A DNA stretch of 54,933 nt from Hormiphora californensis (Eukaryota > Ctenophora > Tentaculata > Cydippida > Pleurobrachiidae). A program made the translations under genes and the position numbers. Where the stretch lies: positions 6,066,116 to 6,121,048 of the forward strand of contig CM035357.1 of the NCBI GenBank assembly GCA_020137815.1, written 5' to 3'. Position 1 is the stretch's first letter. Each line of letters opens with the position of its first letter. The notes beneath the pieces are model-generated. The model saw only the letters and a list, made by a program, of their open reading frames with translations, ran no database searches and was not told where the DNA came from. Below, piece by piece: positions 37,811-50,146 of the stretch.

Positions 37811-38224
37811 TATAATGTAGTACAAAATATATAATTTGGGTCGCGGACTCTAAGTCTAACGGACTCCAGGTCTAAAATCTACGATCACACTACTTATGCC
37901 ACAAGTGGCATAAAGTGTTCCTTGGATCAAAAGAAACAAGTTGGTGAAGCTTGCACGTGCATGCGCGTTCCTGGTTATGAACGAATTTCAAAAACAACAT
38001 AGAGACGTCATCTTTTCAGTTTTCACCAAACTTTTAATTAGACACCAAGGAATGTAACAAACAATAGGTTTAGACATTATTCCAAATTTCGTTTTCATGC
38101 ACCTCTCACTTTAAACTACATTTATTTATTTAGACTTAGGCTTAGCTTCCCCTTGTTTTAGACTTGGGGAGGGGGGGGGTTCAACCCTAAAAATTTTGAT
38201 CGATACCCACTTTTTTGGTAAATC
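37811..38224. other. No gene seen
   Basis: AT-rich sequence, ending in GGGGGGGGGTTCAACCC followed by the lead-in of the satellite array, a lead-in that recurs at 40588-40660. Confidence 0.5.
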
Positions 38225-38540
38225 GAAATTATATTTTCGAAATTTTTCGAAAATCTACGAAATTTTTCGAAATTGATGGCAATTCTTGCCAAGTATTGTT
38301 ATTGCACAAAACAAGGCAATTCGAAATTGTTGATAAATCGAAATTTTTCGAAATTTTTCGAAACTTTTCGCAATGATTGGTCATTCGAAATTTTCGAAAT
38401 TCTTCGAAATGGATGGTAAATCGAAATTTTTCGAAACTTTTCGAAATTTTTCGAAACTGATGCATCATGATGGCAGTTCGCATTTTGCGAAATTGTTGGT
38501 AAATCGAAACTTTTCGAAACTTTTCGAAATTTTTCGAAAT
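38225..38540. repeat. TCGAAATTTT satellite array
   Basis: Tandem array of a ~10-bp unit (TCGAAATTTT) with unique 20-40 bp interruptions. It resumes at 39407-39442, right of the first pogo-like element, so that element inserted into the array. Confidence 0.85.
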
Positions 38541-38542
38541 TA

Positions 38543-39404
38543 CAGTCGGACCCCGATTTAGTGGCATCCTCGGGGGAAAAAATTCCTGCCACTAAATCGG
38601 GGTGCCACTAAATCGAGGTGAGCCATATTTGGCCCATAAAAACCTATTTTATGCCCAAAATGCTATACTAAAACTAAAGACACCTCTAACTGTTATATGC
38701 AATGTTCATGTATTGTTGACATGATCATTTCTGATTAGAAATAGAAAACTATAAAATAATTTTTTCAAAAAATTGTGAAAAATTTTCTAAGTCATACCGG
38801 CCCGTCCGATTTGTGTTTCGAATCGGTGCAGCTTACTGGATATCCTGTCTAAGTAATTAGCGGGTTCGAAACGAACCGATACGTGATACCATGCCGAATT
38901 GGGGCACCCTAAGCAGGTGAGGAAGTATCAAAATTTCAAAATAACTTTTTCTCTCAAAATTTATGGGGAGCACCGATCAAAGCATTGGCAATCTTACTGT
39001 AAAATTTTGCAAAAAAAGGTTTTAAAATTTTTAAAGGTATACCAGCCACGTCCGAATCGTGTTTCGAATCGGTGCATCTTATCGCATGTCCTGCTACTAA
39101 TTAGACGGTTCGGGACGAATTGAAACATGATCCCCATCGAATCGAAATTTTGACGCTTGGTGAACTTGTGATTCAATGGCCCCATGGGGATCACGTATCG
39201 GTTCGTTCCGAACCGTCTAATTAGCAGCAGGACATGCGATAAGATTCACTGATTCGAAAAACGATTCGGACGTGGCTGGTGTTTCTTTGAAAAATTTTCA
39301 AAAAAATTTCACAAAAAAATTCAAAAAAATTTTTGGGGGAAAAAAATCCTGCCACTAAATCGGGGTGCCACTAAATCGGGGGCCACTAAATCGGGAACCG
39401 ACTG
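38543..39404. mobile_element. Nonautonomous pogo-like element, copy 1
   Basis: 862 bp, ends CAGTCGGACCCCGATTTAGT and inverse, TA on both sides (38541-38542, 39405-39406). The CAGTC...TA combination is typical of pogo/Tigger relatives in the Tc1/mariner superfamily. No ORF. Internal inverted blocks contain TTCGAATCGGTGCA. Confidence 0.8.
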
Positions 39405-39470
39405 TAATCGAAATTAATCGAAATTTTTCGAAATTTTTCGAAGTTTGGGGGGGGGGAAGTAATTTTGATA

Positions 39471-40268
39471 CAGTCGGACCCCGATTTAGTGGCATCCTCG
39501 GGGGAAAAAATCCTGCCACTAAATCGGGGTGAGCCCATAAAAACCTATTTTATGCCCGAAATGCTATACTATGTAATACTAAAGACACCTCTAACTGTTA
39601 TATGCAATATTCATGTATTGATGACATGATCATTTCTGATTAGAAAAAGAAAACTATAAAATAAATTTTTCAAAAAAAATTGTGAAAAATTCTCTAAGTT
39701 AAACCAGCCCGTCCTATATGTGTTTCGAATCGGTGCAGCTTACTGGATGTCCTGTCGCTAATTAGCGGATTCGAAACGAACGGATACGTGATACCATGCC
39801 GAATCGAGGAAGTATCAAAATTTCAAAATAACTTTTTCTCTCAAAATTTATGGGGAGCACCGATCAAAGCATTGACAATCGTATTGTAAAATTTTGAAAA
39901 AAAGAGATTTAAATTTTTTTTAAAGGTATACCAGCCACGTCCGAGTCTTGTTTCGAATCGGTGCATCTTGTCGTATGTCCTGCTGCTGGTTAGACGGTTC
40001 GGAACGAACCGATACGTGATCCCCGTGGGGCCATTGAATCACAAGTTTACCAAGCGTTAAAATTTCGATTCGATGGGGATCACGTTTCTGTTCGTTCCGG
40101 GCCGTCTGATTGGCGGCGGGATGCGCCGATTCGAAACACGATTCGAGTGTGGCTGGTATTCCTTTGAAAAATTTTCGAAAAAAATTCAAAAAAAAAAATT
40201 CAAAAAAAAATCCTGCCACTAAATCGAGGTGCCACTAAATCGGGGGCCACTAAATCGGGGTCCGACTG
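39471..40268. mobile_element. Nonautonomous pogo-like element, copy 2
   Basis: 798 bp, same orientation and same ends as the copy 66 bp to its left, TA on both sides (39469-39470, 40269-40270). Several internal indels distinguish it, so the two are separate insertions or an old tandem duplication. Confidence 0.8.
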
Positions 40269-40373
40269 TATCTCCTTCTGGTGATCAACACACACACGCC
40301 CTCTGTACAACAGTTTAATGGGGAATCTCACACATACACGGGCAGAACTCGATTAAGGAGAGATTAATTAGTA

Positions 40374-40561
40374 TTCTGAATAATGAGTTCAGAGCGGGAG
40401 TTGAATGGGGAGGAGAATCGGGGGATGCTGGGTTTGACCGGGAATTGAACCAGGGACCTCCAGAGAGGTCCAGAGAGGTCCCTGGTTCGATTCCCGGTCG
40501 GGCCCGGTGTTTTTCGGTTTTCTTCCCTGTTTGATTCTTGCTCTGAACTCATTATTCAGAA
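40374..40561. repeat. Palindrome with tRNA T-arm-like block
   Basis: TTCTGAATAATGAGTTCAGA at 40374 pairs with its inverse ending at 40561. Near the centre CCTGGTTCGATTCCCGG occurs with its inverted copy. The GGTTCGATTCC piece equals a pol III B box, but no tRNA cloverleaf can be drawn, so I call it a repeat and not a tRNA. Confidence 0.7.
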
Positions 40562-40584
40562 GTTTTCGAAGTTTGTTGACCTAA

Positions 40585-40863
40585 AAATTTGGGGGGGGGG
40601 GGGGGGGGGGGTTCAACCCTAAAAATTTCCATTGATACCCACTTTTTTGGCAAATGGAAATTTTATTTTGGAAATTTTGAATTTTTAGAAATTTTTGGAA
40701 ATTTTTAGAATTTTTTTGGAATTTTTAGACAATTTTTAGAATTTTTAGAATTATGTCGTGGAAATTTTTGGAAGTTTTTAGTAAATGGAAATTTATGAAA
40801 TTTTTAGAAGTTTTTAGAAATTTTTAGAAATTTTTAGAAGTTTTTAGAAACTTTTAGAAGTTA
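40585..40863. repeat. TAGAAATTTT satellite array
   Basis: Same lead-in (poly-G, TTCAACCCTAAAAATTT, GATACCCACTTTTTTGG) as the array at 38.2 kb, but here the unit is TAGAAATTTT/TGGAAATTTT instead of TCGAAATTTT. Confidence 0.8.
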
Positions 40864-41805
40864 TATAAGCGTCGGTAACCCAATTCCAAGGTATGACAGT
40901 AATCTATGCATGTTTTCGACAGTAAGTTGTACTTATTCTCGCTATATCCCTATCGAGTTTAAAAAAGAGTTTAGTTTCTATATGTATGCTAAGACACTGA
41001 TCTACTACGTATTAAGCATTAGTCATGGTAAAAGGACCCGTCCGAAGGAATATTTAAAAGTAAGTACCAATAGCACCTTATATAGTACATCAGGTATCTT
41101 GTGCATTTGGTAACTTACTTTAAACAGTTTTCCGAGACGTCCGCGTCCTTAGTTGTCCAATGATTTCTGAAGAAATTGTACGGATTGCCCAAAAATATAT
41201 GATATCGATGTCAATTATCTATCATTCATTAGACAATTTTAACCGGTTATCTAAGTTTTCACAGTACACCGTTTCCGGTGGTTAAAGTGTACTGTGAAAT
41301 TTTAGACCACTGCAAAAACACTAGTAATTATAAGTAAAATACCGCTGCAGTGGTATGTGAAAAATTAAACACTTTCTAGTCACACACCGCCACAGTGTGA
41401 ACATTACAAACATTACAAACTGAGTGAACGGGATAGTTAAGTGAAGAGAGATGCAGGAGGGACGAGATGATAGAGAGATGAAGTAGGCTAGCTCCGAGCG
41501 GGATCTTAAGATAGAGCAGTAGCGAGACGTGAGAGCGCGAAGATCGCGAGATGCGCTCTATCTCTCGCTCCGTCGCTCGCGCTCGAGATTGCTCTCGCGT
41601 CGCTACGCCGGATCAGACTTGAGAGAGGCTCGCGAGATAAAGAATTGTTTCTGTGCTAAGATGGACAAAGAAGCATAGAGAGAGGAAAGCAGTGCAGGAC
41701 GCTCATTGTGGGTGGCCATCACGTATACATCACGTACCTATAGTTGCAGAGGGGAAGAAAGATAAGGGTTGGGCGTGTGCAGTGTGCGTCATGTGACTAC
41801 GCACA

Positions 41806-41844
<39 letters not shown>

Positions 41845-42039
41845 CTCTCTCCTCTCTCCTTCTCTCTCTCTCTCTCTCTCTCTCCCTTCGCTCCTCTCTC
41901 CACTCTCTCTCTCTCTCATCTCTCATTCCCCCTCTTTCTCTCTCTTTCACTCTCTTATCTCGTTTCACTCAGTTTTTTCACAAAATCAATCTAAAAATTA
42001 GATACCTGCTTTTACATGCTCTAGCTACCAACAAATGTT
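40864..42039. other. No gene seen; (TC)n near the right end
   Basis: AT-rich sequence. A short hairpin lies at 41262-41299 (TTCACAGTACACCG with inverse). An AG/CG-rich imperfect hairpin region runs 41510-41630. A degenerate (TC)n run covers 41811-41942. An (AAT)n run at 42041-42059 may be the 3' tail of the LINE to the right. Confidence 0.5.
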
Positions 42040-45000
42040 AAATAATAATAATAATAATAGACGTGCTTATATTTCCGCGCCCATATCCTCCAGGGGCAAC
42101 AGATCAAGAGATAACTGCTGGCCACTGAAGACAATCAGCGTGGATACAAAGCTAAGGGAAAAAATTTACTCTATCAACCATAATTGAATAAACTGACTTA
42201 CAAACGGCTCACATATCGTGGGAAAAAACTGAAGAAAATAACTGACATATTGATAAACTGTCCAAAAAGAATCCTTGTACACAAATTCACACTGTTCACA
42301 CTCTGCCACTCTCGTGCTTCAACCCTCACAAATGCTTAAAATAAAAACCGATACAACTGGTTCCAAACCACCACTGGAGATAAAAACTGATACAAGCCTT
42401 CAAAAGTACTCTTACGCCATAAGCCTCAGTGAAGAGTCGGGTCTTAAGTCTTGTCTTGAGGAATCAACAGACAGAAGAGATCTGATGTCCAAAGGAAGTT
42501 TCGTTCCACAGACTGGGTAGAAATACAGAAGGTCGCCTTCTCCCTCAATTTAGAATTGCGTTGACACTTGAGAGTTTTCGGGTACTGGAGCCTGAAACTC
42601 ATCCGGAACAGCATTGGCTCTGGTAAAACGCAAGCTATCCACATCCTCACACGCTGGCACTTTGTCGGTTAGATAATCTGAGCAGTTCGATGAACGACTT
42701 ATAAGCGGTAAGCCATTCCTGAACACAATCCTCTGTTCAATAGGAAGGACATGCATTTCCTTCAGGGTAGGGAGCATAATCATCTTGATGTCCGTGTAGC
42801 CCATAGACGAACCGAACACAAGAGTTGAGTGTTTTCTGTAGCTGTTTGATGTGTTTCTTCGGGAGTTCCACAATACAGTATGTTACCAGTAGTCCAACCT
42901 CGAATAACTAACTGTTTGACAAGGAGGATCTTCATAGACTGGTCCCAAACATGATTGATCTGCCAAAGGTTCCTCAGGATCATACCAACCTGTCGCTTGA
43001 CACTGTTAACCTTGTCGTTCCATAGTGATTGTCTGTCAAGTAGACGCCAAGGGTTTTAGTTTTTACCTGTAGTTCCTTTAAAATCCACTGGAAAGATTTC
43101 CGTGCCTCCTCCAAAAACAATTGAGGGTTCATAGGCTAGCTTCTCTAGATCTCCACTCTTTCCAAGTAACAATAAGCTAAGCTCCTGTGTTTTGGCCTCA
43201 TTACACACTCCTCACCACTGCTTCAATCACCATCCAATCCTTCACCTCCTTCAAACAATCCTCAGCTATTACCTTTCACTGCTAGCCATCCTTCATCATC
43301 ATGAGGAACCAACTCATATATAACTGTGAGTCATCACATTATTTTTATCCTCAGCCCATACTGTTCAACCAGGTCTTGGAGTTCCTCCACATAACAGCAG
43401 GAACAAGACAGGTCCCAACAGAGAACCCTGTGGGACACCACATACTAGCTTGACAATTCCAGAGGTTTTCCTTCCTCGAACGTTAAACTCTGTAGCTTCT
43501 GCTTTCCAAGGTAGCTCTCAAACCAATTGAGCGCTCGCTCTCCACAGATTCCAAACCGACTATTCACACTTGGACCAGCTTGGTGTGGTCAACGGTGTCG
43601 AATGCGCACTCATCCAGTAAAAGAAGTGCATGACATTTCCTCTATCCCATTTCCTCAAGTAATCCTCAAACATACCGGTTAACAAGTTTTCACAACTATG
43701 TCCAACCCTATATATCATTGCGTTTTGTTTCTGGTTTTTACATTTATCTCTCGGTCGAGAGTGCTCCGACCTTGTCATGATCAATACTACTTTCTCGAGG
43801 ACCTTCGAGAAAACAGCAGGTGTTACACTCTCGTATTCGCAGCTTGTACGGTCACCTTGAGTATTCTTATCGTAGAAACACTATGGGCTTGCTGGCGAAC
43901 GCCTCTGGAACCTCGAACTCCTAATAGATCCATACCACGCGTAGTAATCCACGGGGCGAATTCATGAATACATCCCTTCACCAACCAAGTGGGGATGATA
44001 TCCAGATCACATGTCTTGTCCGGCATATCCTGATAGAGGCCCTTGATATATTCCCCGACACCACCAACCCTCCTCCTCCTCATCCCTCATTCGCGTCCCT
44101 CACGCTCCTCTCCTCCTCCTTCTCCTCTTTTTCCTCAACACTGATGTATCGGATCTATCCACTTTACTACTGAAAAATTCCGCGAAGTCCTCTGCTACTT
44201 TCCATCGATCATTAACCAGATTCCGGTAGGATACTCTCAGCTTTGCCCAGGAGGCTGTTACACTTCCGTTGCAAACCTTTGGGATCACCTTTTGACTCCT
44301 CTAGATTTTTCTTGTTTAAAAACCATCCTCGCGTCCTTTGTCCACTTTCCAAACTGTCTCTTCAAGTCATTCAACTGGGCTTTCCGTTCGGAGTCTTGTT
44401 CTCTTCCGCCAAGCCCTCTCAGCACGTCTGCGTAGTTTCACAGCACGTCTTTGACACTTTCATCTTCTCCTCCACGGCCTTAACACTTCTTCCCTCTTCG
44501 CCTCTTTTCTTTTCTTAGTTACAAACAGATTTCTCCACAAGGTTGCCAAGATCCTCTCTCATAGATCTGGAGTTTTCCCTCGGGTGATCAGCTAACAACA
44601 AAAGATCCTCTAGTCCAAGGTTCCGCATGCTTTCCTGAACAGTTTCAGGATCCACGATTTAATAAGTCTCTGTAACATGTCAATTTGTTGCTTGCTTCGG
44701 AAAATCCACATCCTCAGTTTTAGGTGACCAGTCACTCAGAACCATATAATGGTCTGATTCAGTACCATCCTTCAGTATTCACAGATCGAAACTTGGTTTT
44801 GATATCACTCTGACCGATCACCAGATCAAGCGTTCCACCTCTTGGTGTGGGTCGGCTGACATGGAGTGAGTTGCTCCCAGCCCAAAAGAATCAAGGAGCT
44901 TTAGGAACTTCTCTGCATAAAAGTCAAGAGGTCTTGTACTTGGAAATTGAAATCACCCATCAAGACAGGGGGACCCCGGTCCGCAGGTTAACATCAGCTA

Positions 45001-45868
45001 AGTAGTCCCACAAATTCCTCAAAGAACAAAAGCAGCAGTAAACCGTGCCTTCCAAGTGTAAGGAGGACGATAGATATTACTCAATCGAACCATACCTTCA
45101 CCCACCCGTTCCAATCCTCACTCCTGTACTTGGAAAGACTTGAATGTTTTCCTTGTCGGAGATAATCTCACTCTGACCCCATTTCTTCTGTACAAAACTC
45201 CAATTCCTCTTCCTCCTCCTCTGATCTTCCGCTCTGGGAGAAGAATAAATGTCCCATCCATACTCTCTCTATTTCTTGAACTTTTTGCTGTGTCTGAGTT
45301 CTTGAGATAGGTTTCTTGAACCGACAGATGTCACACTGATTAAATTCCTCCAAGTGTCCAAAACTGCAGCTGTCTGCGTTCATTAGCGATGGACATTTAG
45401 CGTACCAATCCGCCATATACCTTTCATTTCAGATCCTCCCATGCCCTCGTCATGTACATGTTTTTTTTTGCTTTGCCTCCTTGGTTACCTCCAGTAGTTC
45501 GTCTCCATCAACCTTCCTCTGGCATTGACTGAATGGACACAGATTGCTGGACGCTGGGTGGATTTGGGCGAACACCATCGCTCTCGTTACCATGTGTTGG
45601 CCATTTAGATCAGTACCCCAAACCCACCCTTTATATAACAAATGTCCTTTTCTGTACTTGTGGATCTGTGCTTCAGCCTTCATTCCCCGGCTTCATCTTC
45701 TTGAAGTCTGTTTAGCTGGATCTGGGTTTCCATTTGGCCGTTAAATAGGACTGGGTTTTCGCTTGTGTAGTTGTTTCCGAAGATTGCCGGCAGTGCAGAA
45801 GAACCCACAAGGGCTTGTCTGAGTAGGTCTTGGCGAGTTTCTTGTACTCCTTTCTTCAGTTTCGGCAT
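42040..45868 (-). pseudogene. Decayed full-length-like LINE (endonuclease and RT), - strand
   Basis: Many short frames on the - strand carry, in the right order, pieces of a CR1/jockey-type polyprotein. These are an APE endonuclease core (VLMGDFNF, from 44967-44944), an RT fingers segment (VGHSCENLLTGM near 43700), the RT block VPQGSLLGPVLFL (43436-43398), and a C-terminal LPIEQRIVFR segment (near 42755-42725). Several frameshifts and stops interrupt it, so it is dead. The (TTA)n run at 42059-42041 is the likely 3' end. The 5' limit is uncertain; frames at 45450-45868 may be the remains of ORF1. Confidence 0.7.
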
Positions 45869-46048
45869 CGGAATTTTAATGGGGATCAGTTCCTCTGCCG
45901 AGGCGGGGTTAGTTTGGGGCGGGTGTAATACGGTATAGGCTCAAAAAGGGGCCAAAATGTCGTGGGCAAGCAAATTCTCCTCCCGCATATTCTCTCCCTT
46001 ATTAAACATGATGCATGAGTCCAACGTCTGTGGTCCCCCATTAAGTAA
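45869..46048. other. Short unassigned stretch left of the MITE
   Basis: No coding signal. It may still belong to the LINE's 5' region. Confidence 0.3.
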
Positions 46049-46314
46049 GGGCGATTCAAAAAGGGTGGCCAGGGGTAGGGGAAGGGGGCCAAGTTCGATA
46101 TCTTAGACAATCATGGGGGAGGGGGGTTTACGCAATTCGGACTGTCCCAGGTTTTGAAGAAAAATTTCACTGATTTACTAGATATAAGTGGATGAAACTC
46201 GGACAGGGAGGAGGGAGGGGGTCTGACAGATTCAGACAGGCCTGGACAGGGGAGGGAAGGCCGGAAGGGGGTGGGGAATGATAAAAAATCACGGACGTCA
46301 TTTTTGAATCGCCC
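46049..46314. mobile_element. 266-bp MITE with GTAA/TAA target duplication
   Basis: Ends GGGCGATTCAAAAA and perfect inverse. GTAA is present on both sides (46045-46048, 46315-46318). The GGGC end with a TAA duplication would suit PIF/Harbinger-like elements, unlike the TA class that dominates the window. Confidence 0.65.
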
Positions 46315-46980
46315 GTAAAACAGTTTGTTTACCGTGCTCTCCCTGACACCCACTCCCTCTTCTTCTCCCCCTCCCTCTCCCTATCATCCAAACACATGAC
46401 CTTGCCCCAGTGTACTTTTGGTCTGTCTCAGTTTAAATTTCCCTCCACTGACCACTACTACTACCACTTTTCTTTTCTTTCAGGCAAACGTTGGCTGTGA
46501 TAATCTATAAAATGAGTTTTCTGTCTACTTGACATGTCAACAGTTTGTGGTGGAGCTGTAACAATGGAAAAACGTAAAACCCAAGTGCGGGGTATATTTT
46601 TTAATACGAGTGTTATTGACGAATTATTAAGTTATTGAAATTCAAGAAATATAAAATTATTCTGAAGACTGTCGATAATATATTTCGTTCTCGGAAAGTA
46701 TGTCTTGTATCGAATTGTTCAGTACAGATGTGCATTTGTGTATTTCGTGAAGTCGGTTGTTTGATAGTTAGTATCGTGTCTGTTTTGTACTGTTTCCATG
46801 TCGTATCCTGTCCTTTTTATTTAGTGGTGGCCACATAATACTAACTAACTTCATATTAGAGTAAGATGATGAGAGCGGAGAGAATTGAAGAGTTATGGAG
46901 TCCTACAGTTGGAGAGATTTAGAGAGAGAGAGAGAGATGTGTTTGAGATAGAGAGAATCGGAGTGAGAGTGATACCCTAA
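46315..46980. other. No supported gene
   Basis: A good-looking acceptor (TTTCTTTTCTTTCAG at 46470-46484) is followed by only nine codons to a stop. A terminal exon is possible but cannot be linked to anything. Confidence 0.3.
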
Positions 46981-47404
46981 GATAGGGTAGCGACTGGCTA
47001 TTTGGAATGGCAGCTAATTTGAAACACCCCCTCTACAGGCCAGCAGGTGCACCAGATTTGGATTTTTAGACATCAGTGGGCTAGTCAGAACTCATGCCAA
47101 GCCCACTGATGTCTAAAAATCTACGTCTTGGGCACCTGCTGGCCTGTTACAATGCTCTGACCACAGTTCTCGCGGGCTCCGTTGAGAGAAACGAGAATGG
47201 GTCAGGCCAATGCTCTGACAGCTTTCTCTGGTATTCTCCTCTACTGTAGAGGAGGTGTTTAAAATAAGCCGCCATTTCAAATAGCCAGTCGCTACCCTAT
47301 ATAATGAGAGAATACCAGAGAAAGCTGTCAGAGCATTGGCCTGACCCATTCTCGTTTCTCTCAACGGAGCCCGCGAGAACTGTGGTCAGAGCATTGGCCT
47401 GACA
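46981..47404. repeat. Nested foldback with two inverted copies of repeat R
   Basis: The outer arms 46981-47011 and 47271-47299 pair (GATAGGGTAGCGACTGGCTA). A central hairpin pairs 47038-47050 with 47132-47144 and neighbouring bases. Repeat R occurs inverted at 47149-47225 inside the structure and directly at 47323-47404 outside it, so the R copies themselves form a second palindrome around 47275. Confidence 0.8.
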
Positions 47405-48380
47405 GAGAGAAAGAGGATAATATTTGAGATGATGAATTTTGAAGATATAGGTTCTGTTCGATATTTTTATAACCGTTAGTGGTCCCCGCCAGCTTCTGTG
47501 TTTTTAATTTAAAATCAAAGGGTACAGGCTCTGAACATCTGGAAGTTCCCCCTCCCACAGATGCCGATCTAAGCTCTAACTGTCAGCTGAGATGGTATTA
47601 GGAGTCTAAATGGTAAAATTGAAGCCTATTTTGGGTGGGATGTACATTGCATACGACATAATATCTTCGAGTTCCCACGACTCTCACACACATACTAAAT
47701 AATACATATACATGATATACACACAATTCACACCAACTGGTAGACCCCCTCGGCCCCTCTACTCGCCCAGTTTTCTAGACTCCTTCGCGCGACAGAAATT
47801 GAGCGGGAAACCAGCCGCGCGTGTCGTGGCGTTGTCAAGCGCGCGGCTCACAACTCGCGCGAAGGAGTCTACAAAAACTTGAATCGCGACCGGGTCAATG
47901 GGTTTACCTGTCTGTCTAGACAGACAACAGCTGTTCAATTTGTACAGGTGGGCCAGAAAGTAAAAACATGAGCCACTTGGAAAATCCACATCCCTCTCCA
48001 TTGTACGGATACGGATCCACATTTCATCGTGTTAGTACAGTTGACAGGCTGAAAATTGTTAGGAAAGGGTGACTATCTGTCGATCTCAATCCTCACGGGG
48101 ACACTTTTTCTAGTCAATAAACCGTGAAGAGTAGGTCACACTGCTCAAAGAGCTTGGTAGAGCGGCTTAGTATCACCAACCAACCAACCAACATGTAAAG
48201 CAGATTAGATGTACTGTCAACGGGTTATTGTGCGACTCAGGGATCAAATGCCCTTCAGTGCGGAGAATTATTCATTTCATCTCTCAGACGGTAGAGCTAT
48301 TATCCATTCCCGTACTGCATGCAGTTCGAGATCTTTGCGTTCTTCTTTCCTCGGCCTCAGACGGTTCATGGTCAGCTCAG
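47405..48380. other. No supported gene; CpG-rich hairpin
   Basis: TAGACTCCTTCGCGCGA at 47778 pairs with TCGCGCGAAGGAGTCTA ending near 47873, in a CpG-rich stretch. A - strand frame covers it (47759-48022) but has no recognisable domain. (CAAC)n lies at 48178-48192. Confidence 0.45.
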
Positions 48381-48934
48381 ATTGTAAGCGGTTCCACTGC
48401 TAATGAGGTACACCGAATCGTGGTCAGCACCCTCGTAGTCGTATCAGTACACATTGCGAGCGGTTCCGTCGCTAATGAGGTACACCGAATCGTGAGCAGT
48501 GAGCAGTACCGTGTATCGGTTCACATCTCTGTCTCTGTCTCTGTCTCTGTCTCTCTGTCACGTCTCTGTCCTTCTCGTCTCGTCCGCTGTCTCTTTCTGT
48601 CTCTGTCTCTGTCTCTGTCTTGTCCTCGTCTCTTTCTCTGTCTCTGTCTCTGTCTCGTCTCCTGTCTCTTGTCTTCGTCCTGTCTCTGTCTCTGTCTCTG
48701 TCTCTGTCTCTGTCTCCGTCTCTGTCTCTGTCTCTGTCTCTGTCCTCCCCCCCCTGTTTCCCCCTCTGTCTCTGTCTCTGTCGCTCCCTCTGTCTCTGTC
48801 TCCCCCTCTGTCTCTGTCTCTGTCCCTCTCTATGTCTCTACCTCTGTCCCAGTCTCTCTTTCTCTGTCTTTTTAGGATGGAGATAGCTGAGAGAGACAGA
48901 GGGAGAGACAGAGACAGCGAAAGGGGCAGAGACA

Positions 48935-49020
<86 letters not shown>

Positions 49021-49325
49021 AGAGACTGAGACTGAGACAGAGACAGGGAGACAGCGACAGAGACAGAGACAAAGACAGAGACAGAGACAGAGACAGAGAC
49101 AGAGACAGAGACAGAGACGAGCGAGACAGAGACATAGACAGAGACAGAGACAGAGACAGAGACAGAGACAGAGACAGAGATGTGAACCGATACACGGTAC
49201 TGCTCACTGCTCACGATTCGGTGTACCTCATTAGCGACGGAACCGCTCGCAATGTGTACTGATACGACTACGAGGGTACTGACCACGATTCGGTGTACCT
49301 CATTAGCAGTGGAACCGCTTACAAT
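48381..49325. repeat. 945-bp palindrome with GTCTCT repeat core
   Basis: Each arm (48381-48530 and 49172-49325) contains two tandem ~75-bp units with AGCGGTTCC and CTAATGAGGTACACCGAATC. The centre is (GTCTCT)n on the left, (GA)n in the middle and (GAGACA)n on the right, so the microsatellite itself is inverted. The long Ser/Val/Leu frames here are repeat artefacts. Confidence 0.85.
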
Positions 49326-49365
49326 GTGAACTGATACGAGGGTACTGCTCAGGATTCGTTCTACC

Positions 49366-49452
49366 TCATTAAAAGGTCCCTTAACTTCCTAGGGTCCCTT
49401 AAAGTGTCCCTTAACTTTCTAGTGTCCCTTAAAGGGTCCCTTAACTTTGTGT
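49366..49452. repeat. GTCCCTTAA minisatellite
   Basis: About six copies of a 16-18 bp unit (GTCCCTTAACTTTCTAG / GTCCCTTAAAG). The sequence from here to 50140 has no gene. Confidence 0.85.
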
Positions 49453-50146
49453 CGTCGTGAGAGATCATGGCCTGGAAAATGTTTGTGGGTTCTTTTGCAG
49501 TTTATAAGGCCCCCAGCTGTGTACACCTCCCGAGGCACGTCCACACGCACACTTTCCCATTTTAATCAAGCTGGTGTCTACTCATAGTTTAAACTGCTGT
49601 TATCCACCTATATCGGTATCCTCACTATCCCTAACTTCCATCTCAATGAACAACAACTCTAATCTCTATGAGGAGGTACAAGGATACCTAGGGATGTAGA
49701 GTGGGGCAGGGAGGTAATAGTGGGGAAAGCTGACAGAGAACAGGACGGGAGATGAGCCATGAGGTATCACGAAGGCGTGTGTGATACGGAGGGCAAAGCC
49801 TGATGGTAAAAGGGGTCGAGGAATAAAGGAGCCCTTACTCATCAATCACCTCATTTTACAGTGTACGTAATCTCTCTCTACCAACCCCACAGCGGTGTGA
49901 GCACACAAGATCAGAGGACATGATGGAGATATACTGTAGAGATACACAGGGAGTGACTACGAGTGGCAGAAGCTGAGGGGGAAGAGAGGTTCTGGGGGTA
50001 CAATGAGGGACGAGGAGCGATGAATTGGACTGGGTAAGAAATAAAGGAGGGGACAGAGTTATTTCGACAATCGACGTATAAGCAAAAAGAGGAAAGGGCA
50101 GGGAGCTGGATGTCCAGAAGTACAGGAACTTGCCATGCTACGCAGT

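Noticed and set aside
40450-40500. tRNA-like B box (GGTTCGATTCC)
   Set aside because: No acceptor, D or anticodon arms; it is one side of a palindrome.
43560-45683. Separate small - strand genes
   Set aside because: Their pieces follow the order of a LINE polyprotein with frameshifts, so they are parts of one dead element.
46470-46511. Terminal exon after a strong acceptor (nine codons to stop)
   Set aside because: No upstream exon in a matching phase could be linked; too little sequence to judge.
48228-49286. Long Ser/Val/Leu and Arg/Glu/Thr frames
   Set aside because: Products of the GTCTCT/GA repeats on both strands.
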